From an uncultured Oscillospiraceae bacterium (GTDB lineage Bacteria; Bacillota; Clostridia; Oscillospirales; Acutalibacteraceae): DNA of 12,308 bases. Within the stretch, counting starts at the first letter, position 1. The number at the start of each line of letters is the position of its first letter. The position numbers were made by a program, and so were the translations under genes. This document shows positions 1 to 7,060 of this stretch, in pieces. The notes beneath the pieces are model-generated. The model searched no databases. It had not been told where the DNA came from and saw only the letters and a program-made list of their open reading frames with translations. The stretch spans positions 1-12,308 of the forward strand of contig CAJKBW010000082.1 of the NCBI GenBank assembly GCA_905198295.1, written 5' to 3'.

Positions 1-173
1 GCCACTACCTTTTTCCGGCGTGAAAAAGGTAGCAAAACACGCTGTTCCCCGGCGCCAAGCGGGCTGCGCCTTACGGCGCCCCCGACGGCGCCGAATGGAT
101 TGAGAGGAAGCTTGCTTTTCCTCATACGGCCGGGGGCGGGAGAATGGTTTTTACGCTGACATCAGCGGCGGAT
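1..173. repeat. Intergenic repeat, copy A (imperfect)
   Basis: Bases 1-55 are identical to 519-573, and bases 82-173 resemble 645-738 with substitutions and small gaps. Between these conserved flanks lies a 26-base insert (56-81) that differs from the insert of copy B. The insert can itself fold: GCGCC near 66-70 pairs with GGCGC near 75-79. The window begins exactly at the left edge of the similarity, so the true left end is not visible. No reading frame here looks like a real protein. I infer a dispersed intergenic repeat family; its mobility and function are unknown. Confidence 0.75.
5..32. repeat. Perfect hairpin, 10-bp stem, 8-base loop (copy A)
   Basis: CTACCTTTTT (5-14) is the exact reverse complement of AAAAAGGTAG (23-32), around the loop CCGGCGTG. 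The same hairpin recurs unchanged at 523-550. Each stem arm carries a run of five T or A, so it could act as a terminator on either strand, or be a repeat end. Confidence 0.8.
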
Positions 174-310
174 GCGTACCCCGGCGCAGGCCGGCCTATC
201 CTCACCAGATAGTACCCGGACAGAATGTCTCATAAATATCGTACTGCGATAGGACGTGAAAGCCAGCGGCCGGCCAGCCGGGGAAAATCACTCAACTTGA
301 ACCGCGGCGT

Positions 311-334
311 CGAAATGATCGGCAGATCATTTCG
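311..334. repeat. Perfect hairpin, 10-bp stem, 4-base loop
   Basis: CGAAATGATC (311-320) pairs exactly with GATCATTTCG (325-334) around the loop GGCA. It lies in the gene-free region between the two repeat copies. There is no T-run beside the stem, so it does not look like an intrinsic terminator. It may be part of a repeat or a structured RNA. Confidence 0.7.
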
Positions 335-370
335 TTTGCCGCGAGAACACAAGGGGGGAAGCAACTTTTG

Positions 371-398
371 CGTCCTTTTGTTTGCTGACAAAAGGACG
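371..398. repeat. Perfect hairpin, 10-bp stem, 8-base loop (second type)
   Basis: CGTCCTTTTG (371-380) pairs exactly with CAAAAGGACG (389-398) around the loop TTTGCTGA. Stem length, loop length and the CCTTTT/AAAAGG core match the hairpins at 5-32 and 523-550, although the rest of the sequence differs. Short dyads follow at once: TGCCCG/CGGGCA (403-418), TGCCG/CGGCA (429-443), and a 14-base perfect palindrome (474-487). Confidence 0.75.
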
Positions 399-473
399 TG
401 GCTGCCCGGTATCGGGCAAAGGGGGTGCTGCCGGTTATCGGCAGACATATTCTCACAAATTTTGGGCGTGGTT

Positions 474-487
474 TGGCCGCGCGGCCA
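474..487. repeat. 14-base perfect palindrome
   Basis: TGGCCGCGCGGCCA reads the same on both strands. It sits 31 bases before repeat copy B in the gene-free region and may be part of the same repeat cluster. Its role is unknown. Confidence 0.6.
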
Positions 488-522
488 GAACCAGCTCCCC
501 TTTGTGCAGGCGGCTGCGGCCA

Positions 523-550
523 CTACCTTTTTCCGGCGTGAAAAAGGTAG
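523..550. repeat. Perfect hairpin, 10-bp stem, 8-base loop (copy B)
   Basis: An exact copy of the hairpin at 5-32: CTACCTTTTT (523-532) pairs with AAAAAGGTAG (541-550). Finding both copies identical within otherwise drifting repeats suggests constraint on this left part, or recent duplication. Confidence 0.8.
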
Positions 551-589
551 CAAAACACGCTGTTCCCCGGCGCTGTTACGGGAGGGGAC

Positions 590-641
590 GTTTCGCGCGG
601 TGCGCGAAACTCCCGCAGGAACCGCCTGCCGGCGGTTCCTG
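590..641. repeat. Two adjacent strong hairpins inside repeat copy B
   Basis: The first hairpin is GTTTCGCGC (590-598) with GCGCGAAAC (602-610), a 9-bp stem on a 3-base loop. The second is CAGGAACCGCC (616-626) with GGCGGTTCCTG (631-641), an 11-bp stem on loop TGCC. CGGGAG (579-584) could instead pair with CTCCCG (610-615), enclosing the first hairpin. Together they fill most of the variable insert of copy B. Confidence 0.7.
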
Positions 642-764
642 TTACCGACGGCGCCGAATGAATTGAGCAAAAGCACCCTCCTCATGCGGCCGGGGTGCGG
701 GAGGCTGCTTTTCTGCGCCGACACCAGCGACAGCGGATTTTCGGTGTAAACCGGCGGCAATATC

Positions 765-799
765 AAAAACCGCGCAGCCATGTGGCTGCGCGGTTTTTT
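765..799 (-). terminator. Rho-independent terminator of the eight-gene operon
   Basis: AAAAACCGCGCAGCCA (765-780) is exactly complementary to 783-798, giving a 16-bp GC-rich stem with T-runs on both sides. It starts 6 bases past the stop codon of the last permease gene. On the minus strand the right arm ends in TTTTT, as expected of an intrinsic terminator. The symmetry means it could also stop transcription arriving on the plus strand. Confidence 0.92.
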
Positions 800-804
800 C
801 CAAA

Positions 805-1785
805 TTATTCGCCGGTGATGCCGCTCGTTTCAATGCCCTGCATAAACTGCTTCTGCAGGAACATATAAATCACGAAAATCGGCAGCACCGTCAGCGTAAC
901 GGCGGCCATCATGGTCGCGTCGGTATACAGATTCTCCACCCCTGCCCCGGAACCCGCCGAGGTGAGATCTCCCGAACTGCTGTTGCTGATCAGGTTGCTG
1001 AGCGTCGGCAGAACCAGCGACAGGTAGTACTTCGACTGCTTCTGCAGATACAGCGTCGGCTCGAAGAAGTCGTTCCAGTGCCACACCATACTCAGCACGA
1101 TACACACCAGCACCGACGAACGCGAGGTCGGGAACGCGATGCGGAAATAGCCCTTGATGGCGCCGCATCCGTCGATATACGCGGCTTCTTCCAGCGATTT
1201 GGGCAGCGACAGGAAAAACTGCCGGAAAATGAATATGAACAGCGCACCTTTGAGGCCGAAACCGAAAAAGGTCGGCAGGATGACCGGCAGCTGCGTTCCG
1301 ATCCACCCCAAATTGGAAAACAGAATGTACAGCGGCACAATGATGGTCTGGGTCGGTACGATCATCGACAGCAGTAGCGCGCCGAAGAAAAAGTTTTTCC
1401 CCCGGAAGTCATAGCGCGCAAAACCGTAGCCGATAAACGCGCACGCCAGCACATGCCCCACGGTGCACAGCGTCACCGCAATCACCGTATTCAGCAGACG
1501 CTTCGGATAGTCCAGCACTTGGAACGCCAGCTTATAGTTCGACAGGTCGATCGTATTAAGCAGCCACGTCACCGTGACGTCGTCGAGGTCCTGCCGGCTC
1601 TTGAACGAGGTAATCAGCATGTACAAAAACGGATACAGGAAGACAAACACCAGGTCAAGCAGCAGCAGGTACATGCACAGGGTCATCAGCCGGCGGAAGT
1701 TCACATACCGCCGCAGACGTGCCAGAGGGGTATTGGCAGCAGACGCGGGCAGCGCCCTTGCTGCCGCCTTTTCGTTGTTTTTCAT
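805..1785 (-). CDS. Carbohydrate ABC transporter permease, MalG/LplC-like (pair B)
   Basis: Inner-membrane subunit of an importer for a sugar or oligosaccharide. The 326-residue protein has about six membrane segments, the first near residues 35-60. It carries the cytoplasmic EAA loop that docks the ATPase: EAAYIDGC at 200-207, followed by FRIAFP. HWNDFF (236-241) matches the WNDYF region usual in MalG-type subunits. A polar Ser/Gly-rich insertion at about 264-285, before the last membrane segment, is longer than usual and probably faces outside. The ATG at 1785 has a strong AAGGAGG 8 bases upstream. The gene is last in the operon, 15 bases after its MalF-like partner. The family is clear; the substrate is unknown. 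Confidence 0.93.
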   Translation of the reverse strand: MKNNEKAAARALPASAANTPLARLRRYVNFRRLMTLCMYLLLLDLVFVFLYPFLYMLITSFKSRQDLDDVTVTWLLNTIDLSNYKLAFQVLDYPKRLLNTVIAVTLCTVGHVLACAFIGYGFARYDFRGKNFFFGALLLSMIVPTQTIIVPLYILFSNLGWIGTQLPVILPTFFGFGLKGALFIFIFRQFFLSLPKSLEEAAYIDGCGAIKGYFRIAFPTSRSSVLVCIVLSMVWHWNDFFEPTLYLQKQSKYYLSLVLPTLSNLISNSSSGDLTSAGSGAGVENLYTDATMMAAVTLTVLPIFVIYMFLQKQFMQGIETSGITGE

Positions 1786-1793
1786 GCTACACC

Positions 1794-1800
1794 CCTCCTT
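1794..1800 (-). promoter_or_regulatory. Ribosome-binding site AAGGAGG for the last permease gene
   Basis: A full consensus AAGGAGG, 8 bases before the ATG at 1785. It directly precedes the start and lies next to the TAA stop of the upstream permease gene, supporting the start choice and suggesting efficient independent initiation. Confidence 0.85.
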
Positions 1801-2730
1801 TTACGACGCCGAACGCTTGATAAGCGGCCGCATGGCCAGGAAGGCCACACCAACCACCAGGAATATAAAGAGGAAAAATACCCACCCCATCGCCGACGCA
1901 TACTGGAAACCCGACAGGGTGCCGTACGACGTCTTGAAGGCGGTGGTGGTGATATAGTCGATCATCGGGCTGTCCTGCGCAAAAAGCGCAATCGCGGTAT
2001 ACACGATGTTCAGCAGTATGATCGGCGAGAGCATCGGCAGCGTAATTTTCCACAGCATCTCCCACTCGGTCGCCGAGTCCACCCGCGCCGACTCATACAG
2101 CGACTGCGGGATCTTCTGGATGCCCGCCAGGAACAGGATAATCTGCACGCCCGACTGCCACATCACGGTGGTAATCCGCGACAGGAATTCCGACACGGTT
2201 TGGGAGAGATCTTCCCCTAAATAGGCGGCGATCTCCGGCGTCAGGATAATGCCGCGCACCGCGCTCATCGCGTCCTCGCTGACCCCCTGGCCGAGAATCT
2301 GCTCGAGGATATATCCGGTACCCAGCAGCACCGGCAGAAAAAACGCCGAGCGGAAAAATCCCCGCGCCTTGATGTCCCGGCTGAGCATGATGGCGATGAT
2401 CAGCGAAAACACGATGATCATCGGCCCGTTGTAAAACGTCTCTTTACTCACCTGCTGGAGGCAGTAAAGAAAATTGATGTCCGACAAAAACGCATTCTTA
2501 TAGTTCTCGATACCCACAAAGCCCATCTTCAGCTGCTGGATATTCTGCCCGTCGGTGAAACTGAGGATCAGCGAAAACAGCAGCGGGAAAAACAGCAGGA
2601 AAATTGAGCCAAACAGCCACGGCGACAGGAACACATAACCGGTCAGCCGGCGCCGCCGCTCAAAGGTCATCAGGGTGCGCCGCGGCTTCTTTTCCCGGGG
2701 AGCGGCTTTGGCCGCAGTTTCCATTTTCAT
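1801..2730 (-). CDS. Sugar ABC transporter permease, MalF/LplB-like (pair B)
   Basis: Membrane subunit of a carbohydrate importer, partner of the MalG-like protein encoded just downstream. It is 309 residues from the ATG at 2730. A basic N-terminal tail is followed by a membrane segment near 30-58 and about five more. The EAA loop is present as ESARVDSA (213-220), followed by WEMLWKITLP. A 40-residue acidic stretch (about 145-185) between middle membrane segments is probably an external loop. The ATG overlaps the stop of the DUF5696 gene as TGATG. A GTG one codon upstream (2733) is also possible, since GGAGG lies 9 bases from the ATG and 6 from the GTG. The family is clear; the substrate is unknown. 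Confidence 0.92.
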   Translation of the reverse strand: MKMETAAKAAPREKKPRRTLMTFERRRRLTGYVFLSPWLFGSIFLLFFPLLFSLILSFTDGQNIQQLKMGFVGIENYKNAFLSDINFLYCLQQVSKETFYNGPMIIVFSLIIAIMLSRDIKARGFFRSAFFLPVLLGTGYILEQILGQGVSEDAMSAVRGIILTPEIAAYLGEDLSQTVSEFLSRITTVMWQSGVQIILFLAGIQKIPQSLYESARVDSATEWEMLWKITLPMLSPIILLNIVYTAIALFAQDSPMIDYITTTAFKTSYGTLSGFQYASAMGWVFFLFIFLVVGVAFLAMRPLIKRSAS

Positions 2731-4970
2731 CACCGGCCACCTCCCGTCACCGCGTAATCAAGCGCCGGCACCGTTACACCGTCGGCCGTATAGGCTTCTT
2801 CGGTATAATTGATGATCACGCTCATGCCGTTTTCATAGGTGACCTTCACCACGTCTTCGGCCAGCTTTTCATGCCGGATCATCGGCTGCGACCACACCGC
2901 GGACAGCCGCTCGCTGAACTCGCTGCCGATCTCCAGCACCGTATCCTTCCACACCGCGTACTGCGACGAGAACAGCTCGTTATAGCTCGAGTTATTCAGC
3001 ACAATCGGGTTTTCTTCGGTCAGCAGGAAGTACGGCGCGCTGCCGTATTCGATCCAGCGCAGCTTCTGCCAGGTCAGGTCATACGCCTGATTGCCCGGCA
3101 CCGAGGTGTAATCAATATAGCCGTGCACCACCATCTGGTAAAACGGCACCGATTCATCGTTGATAAAATAGCGCGAATCCTTATCCGGAATATCGCTCAG
3201 GCGCGACACATACGGCAGCACATAGGCATTGCCGCCGGTGACCGCGATTCTGCCGAGCTGCCCGCTCGCGAGCGCAAGGCCCTCGGTATAACTTTGCAGC
3301 GCCTGCTCCCGGCTGGTCGGCATATCCTTGCTGTAATCGTACATCAGGATGCTGCCGACGGCATCGAAGCTGATCGAGCCGCCCTTTTCAAACCGCAGCC
3401 CGTCCAGCGCCGCCTGCGTCTGACCGACAAAGGTTTTCACCGGGTTGAGGATAAACCGGTTATCCACCGTGATGACCTTGCCGGTCGAGGAACGGTTGAC
3501 ATCGTTGCGGGAGTTGAAGCTGCCGGTATTCTTATTGGCGTTAAGGAAATCCATATTCAGGTACATATCGATGGACTCGCCCTTACAGTAGGCCATCAGG
3601 TTTTCCAGCGCAGATTTTCCGCCGAGCTTGCCCTCCGCTTTCGGCGCGGTAGGCAGGGTATCGTACCCGCCCTTGCCCCATGCGAGCAGCTTCGCCTGCA
3701 GGGTGTTCAGCCCGCCGGCCTTAAGCTCTTCCAGAATCTTCTGCGCGTCGCCGTAGCTGGTGGCGGTGACGAACTTATCGAAGAAAAAGCCCCGCTCGGT
3801 TGCCCCCATGAACAGATCCACCGCTACCGGGACCTCCCCGGCAACGACGTTTTTGTTCAGCAGCCCGTTTTCCACCAGGTATTCCCGGTAGCTCACCGCC
3901 ATGCCGCTGTAATCGTTATGCTCGTCGTCGAGCAGGAAATATTTCACCGCATGGTCACCGGGGTTGCGGTATTCCGCAATGGTGACGTACTGCTTATTGT
4001 CCACCGTATGGGTCGCATAGGTGCGGTAGTCGATCTGGAAATACGCCCGGTTGAGCATCGCCACCTGATAGCCGCCCATCGCGACGTTCAGGCTCATATC
4101 CCCGCCGCCTTCGGTCACCGCCGCGAGCATCGCGCCGTCGTGATGACGGATGCCGTACACCGGCAGCATCACATTGTAAATATTCTGTTCCTTATTCTGA
4201 TCGATCCGCTCGATATCCTGCGTATTCGCGCCATAAAGCGGCATCGTTTGCAGGGTGGTATTCGGCAGGTCGTAGCCCTTGAAGTGGATCAGCGTACCCG
4301 AGCCGTCCGGCACCAGCATATAACCATCCTCGGTCGACATCGCTGCCCCAAAAGCCGGCATCACCGTCAGTGCGACGAGCATATTGCCGCCACGCTCATC
4401 GATGCCGGCTTCCGGCACCGCGCAGTTGAGCCCATCCTCATCCAGCCACATCTCAAACCGGAACACCAGATCCGTGATGCCGGTTTTGGCGATGGTGATC
4501 TCCAGCGTAACCTTGTTCTCGTTCTTTTGATAGGTCGGCACCACCGCATATTTCGCCGTGCCGCCGCCCGCGTCGGTAATATTGTACTGGGTCAGGTTTC
4601 CGCTTTCCGACGCCACGCGCACGGTCATAAGGTTGGTCAGAAAATTTTTCTTGCTCTCGGCCCCTTCCCCGTAATACGAGGCGCTGACCGCGTTGGACCA
4701 CACTTTGCCGGAACGCTTATCGGTGACGTACACATCGGCGTTTTCCTCATCGTATTCCATGAGGAAGCTGTCGTTTTCCCCGACCGCCGTCAGTCCCTCG
4801 GCGGGCTTCGTCCCCTGCGAAACCTGTGCGTCACCGGCCGTCTCGCCAGTGTCGGTTATCGTCACCTGATCCGCGACGGTCGGCAGAGCTGCCGCCGTAT
4901 GCAGAACCATCGCGCCGGCCAGCAGTGCCAGCAGCAGGCAGCGCACCCGGGAGGTTTTGCTCTTTTTCAT
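2730..4970 (-). CDS. Secreted DUF5696-type protein, glycoside hydrolase-like
   Basis: A 746-residue exported protein with an N-terminal signal peptide (basic KKSKTSRVR, hydrophobic 11-29). Residues about 65-350 look like a beta-rich, mutarotase-like domain. Residues about 380-650 look like a TIM barrel, followed by a short C-terminal beta region (about 700-740). I recognise the segments VNGGNAYVLPY-like (578-587), NDESVPFYQ (604-612) and VTYENGMSVIINY (710-722) as typical of the DUF5696 family, which often sits beside sugar ABC genes in Bacillota. Conserved acids D536 (ISFDAVGS) and D605/E606 sit where catalytic acids could lie in a barrel; this is inference. No lipobox or anchor is seen. The ATG at 4970 has only a weak upstream AGG. 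It could process or only bind a glycan. Confidence 0.85.
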   Translation of the reverse strand: MKKSKTSRVRCLLLALLAGAMVLHTAAALPTVADQVTITDTGETAGDAQVSQGTKPAEGLTAVGENDSFLMEYDEENADVYVTDKRSGKVWSNAVSASYYGEGAESKKNFLTNLMTVRVASESGNLTQYNITDAGGGTAKYAVVPTYQKNENKVTLEITIAKTGITDLVFRFEMWLDEDGLNCAVPEAGIDERGGNMLVALTVMPAFGAAMSTEDGYMLVPDGSGTLIHFKGYDLPNTTLQTMPLYGANTQDIERIDQNKEQNIYNVMLPVYGIRHHDGAMLAAVTEGGGDMSLNVAMGGYQVAMLNRAYFQIDYRTYATHTVDNKQYVTIAEYRNPGDHAVKYFLLDDEHNDYSGMAVSYREYLVENGLLNKNVVAGEVPVAVDLFMGATERGFFFDKFVTATSYGDAQKILEELKAGGLNTLQAKLLAWGKGGYDTLPTAPKAEGKLGGKSALENLMAYCKGESIDMYLNMDFLNANKNTGSFNSRNDVNRSSTGKVITVDNRFILNPVKTFVGQTQAALDGLRFEKGGSISFDAVGSILMYDYSKDMPTSREQALQSYTEGLALASGQLGRIAVTGGNAYVLPYVSRLSDIPDKDSRYFINDESVPFYQMVVHGYIDYTSVPGNQAYDLTWQKLRWIEYGSAPYFLLTEENPIVLNNSSYNELFSSQYAVWKDTVLEIGSEFSERLSAVWSQPMIRHEKLAEDVVKVTYENGMSVIINYTEEAYTADGVTVPALDYAVTGGGR

Positions 4971-4991
4971 CGCTGCACCTGCCCCCTTTCC

Positions 4992-5618
4992 TTAATGAAT
5001 ATACTTGAGGTCGATCTCTTCCCACAGACCGGTGAAGAAGGTGATCAGCTGCGCCGTCAGGCTCACCAGCAGGATGACCACCGCAAGGATGATCACCATG
5101 AACGCCAGCGCAATGATCGCCACGAGCACCGTTTTCATAAAGCCGTAGTCATTGAGCTTTTTGAGCGAAAGGAAGAGCAGCAGTACCACCCAGACCACCA
5201 ACCCGGTGCGCAGGAAGGTATACACGCCCTGCTCCGAGGTGCTCAGGATATGGGAAAGTGCCGCCAGGATCGGTGTGAACACAATAAAAGGGGTAAGGCT
5301 GTAGCAGGAGGCGATAAAAATCTCCGGCAGTTTGCTTTCGCCGCTGAGAATCGAGGTGATGCCGAAGGAGGCCACCACCCAGGTGATCAGCGGCACACCG
5401 ATGATGCCGCATTCCAGCAGGAGATTCGCATCGATCGCTTCCTTTTCCTGCAGCTGGAAGCTGACGATGAACACATACAAATAATTGACGAAAAACGCCA
5501 GAAGAAGAAGCACCACAGCCGGGATGAGCGCCCTTTTCCGCTCACGCTCCCGCTTGATGATGTCCAACGAGTCAATGGGGTGGAACAGGGTGGTCAGCGC
5601 CAAGGCAAACGGATTCAT
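4992..5618 (-). CDS. YIP1-family integral membrane protein
   Basis: A 208-residue protein, almost entirely hydrophobic, with about five membrane segments (near 31-54, 67-92, 98-124, 132-152 and 160-197). The N-terminus has a short amphipathic start, the FHPIDSLDIIKRERERK stretch usual before the first segment in bacterial YIP1-like proteins, and CYSLTPFIV (105-113) in the middle. Bacterial members are common beside sugar ABC transporters but their function is not established. The start overlaps the stop of the upstream NHL/TPR gene as ATGA (5615-5618), which suggests coupled translation and equal amounts of the two proteins. A G-rich GGGGGG lies about 9 bases upstream. It could form a membrane complex with the NHL protein; that is inference. 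Confidence 0.82.
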   Translation of the reverse strand: MNPFALALTTLFHPIDSLDIIKRERERKRALIPAVVLLLLAFFVNYLYVFIVSFQLQEKEAIDANLLLECGIIGVPLITWVVASFGITSILSGESKLPEIFIASCYSLTPFIVFTPILAALSHILSTSEQGVYTFLRTGLVVWVVLLLFLSLKKLNDYGFMKTVLVAIIALAFMVIILAVVILLVSLTAQLITFFTGLWEEIDLKYIH

Positions 5619-7045
5619 TTTTTGTTCCCCCCATCCCCATAATAATACTGATTCAAGACCTTGCGGGCGAGCTTCTTGAGGAAGAAGAACAGGAAAATTG
5701 CCCCGCCGACAATTACCGCTGCAATGAGCACCACCACAAAGAAATACTCCCGGAGCACCTCGTAACGGTAATCGTCAAACGCCTTGGAGAAGCCTGCCTG
5801 ATCCTTCGCCAGTTTGAAATAGGCCATCGACTGTTCGAGGTCGCCAAGCTTATACAGCGACAGCGCTAAACCGCGGTTGGCCAGCGGATAGTTCACATCC
5901 ACCGCCGCAACCGCCTTCCACTGCTCATAGGCCGCGTCATAGTCACCGCCCGCATACAGCGAAACCGCCGCTTCCACCTGCTTGAAGAACTGAGTGGGCG
6001 TGAACACATGCACATAGCCGGTGCTCTGGTCGAGCACAAACACCTCGCCCGCGCTGTTCTGCGCAAGGCTCACCGGCAGCACGAACTTGCCCTGCTTATT
6101 GCCGGTGCCGCCGAAGGCGGCGAGCATATTGCCCTCCTGATCGTACTGATAGACCTTACCGCTCTTCTGTTCGAGCACGCTGACGATGCCCTCGTCATTG
6201 ACCGCAATATCCACATAGTTCGGTGCGGTGCTGAAACCGTTCTCATTATAAATGGTTTCGGCAATATAGCCCGTCGGATACAGGTTCTTGCCCGCGGAGT
6301 TGATCTTGCGGATCTGGGCGGAATCGGTCGCTGCCACGGCGTAAATCATGCCGTCGTCCGCGATGACGAAATTATTGTAGGGCGGCGGATCCACCGTCGC
6401 GATACGGCGCTTCATCTCTTCCGACGCAAACAGGCGGATGAGGGTGCGCATCAGACTGAATCCCACCTCGTTCGCCCCGACATAGCCCTTGAACTCGTTG
6501 TACGCATCGACCATCATGAACTGCTGACCCTTGATCATATACAGATAGCCCTGATCGCTCAGGAAAATCTTGCGCACCGCAAAGTCAGCCGATTCGTCGA
6601 TCATATCGGTTTCCGGCTTGACGAATTCCTCGATATACGCTCCCGCCGCATCGGTATGCACGATCCGCTGGTTGCCGGTGTCGGCAATGAACAGATGGCC
6701 GTAATCGTCCACGAATACGCCCTGCGGGTTATTCAGGCGTCCTTCATCGGTGAATTCCGCAACAAACTGATGGTTCGCGTCCAGCTTGACGATGCGGTTA
6801 TTCCCCGAGTCGGCAATATAGATATTGTCCTGATTATCGACGAAGATGTCCTGCGGCTCTTTGAGGGAGCCTCCCTCTGCGCCGAGGTAGGTCACCACGT
6901 CACTGACCTGATAGGCGAGCGGCGTGGCCAGCTTATCGCCCTTGGAATCGATGATGTAGTCGGTGTCGGCCGCCGAAGCAAACATGCCGCAGGTAAGGGC
7001 CGCCGCCACACCGGCCGAAAGGAGGCCGCGCAGTATTTTTTTCAT
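5615..7045 (-). CDS. Secreted NHL-repeat beta-propeller with TPR and C-terminal membrane anchor
   Basis: A 476-residue protein from the ATG at 7045. Residues 1-25 are a signal peptide ending ASA, with cleavage likely before ADT. NHL repeats follow, clearest at 61-95 (EPQDIFVDNQDNIYIADSGN) and 103-138 (NPQGVFVDDYGHLFIADTGN), with degenerate blades to about 350. Residues 353-417 look like two TPR helix pairs (AGGDYDAAYEQW, LGDLEQSMAYF). A membrane segment spans 435-456 and is followed by a lysine-rich tail, so the propeller would face outside the cell. NHL propellers usually bind proteins or glycans; no enzyme motif is visible. A GTG two codons upstream (7051) is only 2 bases from AAGGAGG, so the ATG is preferred. 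The stop overlaps the YIP1 gene start. Confidence 0.88.
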   Translation of the reverse strand: MKKILRGLLSAGVAAALTCGMFASAADTDYIIDSKGDKLATPLAYQVSDVVTYLGAEGGSLKEPQDIFVDNQDNIYIADSGNNRIVKLDANHQFVAEFTDEGRLNNPQGVFVDDYGHLFIADTGNQRIVHTDAAGAYIEEFVKPETDMIDESADFAVRKIFLSDQGYLYMIKGQQFMMVDAYNEFKGYVGANEVGFSLMRTLIRLFASEEMKRRIATVDPPPYNNFVIADDGMIYAVAATDSAQIRKINSAGKNLYPTGYIAETIYNENGFSTAPNYVDIAVNDEGIVSVLEQKSGKVYQYDQEGNMLAAFGGTGNKQGKFVLPVSLAQNSAGEVFVLDQSTGYVHVFTPTQFFKQVEAAVSLYAGGDYDAAYEQWKAVAAVDVNYPLANRGLALSLYKLGDLEQSMAYFKLAKDQAGFSKAFDDYRYEVLREYFFVVVLIAAVIVGGAIFLFFFLKKLARKVLNQYYYGDGGNKK

Positions 7046-7053
7046 ATACACAG

Positions 7054-7060
7054 CCTCCTT
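7054..7060 (-). promoter_or_regulatory. Ribosome-binding site AAGGAGG for the NHL/TPR gene
   Basis: Consensus AAGGAGG, 8 bases before the ATG at 7045 and overlapping the TAA stop of the upstream permease. Its spacing decides for the ATG over the in-frame GTG at 7051. Confidence 0.85.

Larger units (their letters stand above)
519..738. repeat. Intergenic repeat, copy B (imperfect)
   Basis: The left 55 bases are identical to 1-55, and the right part (645-738) is an imperfect match to 82-173. In place of copy A's 26-base insert, copy B has a 71-base insert (574-644) with two strong hairpins. The flanks are therefore conserved while the central module varies in sequence and length. Copy B ends about 27 bases before the operon terminator. 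Open frames run through it on both strands but look like composition-driven shadows. Confidence 0.75.

Noticed and set aside
1..738. CRISPR array in the repeated left region
   Set aside because: There are only two long, imperfect copies about 518 bases apart, with no short regular repeats or spacers and no cas genes.
225..781. Overlapping open frames on both strands (174 and 183 residues) in the left region
   Set aside because: They overlap each other on opposite strands, run through repeats and hairpins, and have no recognisable domain or good ribosome-binding site.
2604..5642. A 1012-residue open frame on the plus strand
   Set aside because: It is exactly antisense to the DUF5696 and YIP1 genes, is rich in Arg, His and Gln, and shows no domain or convincing start. 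It is an effect of GC-rich codon use on the opposite strand.
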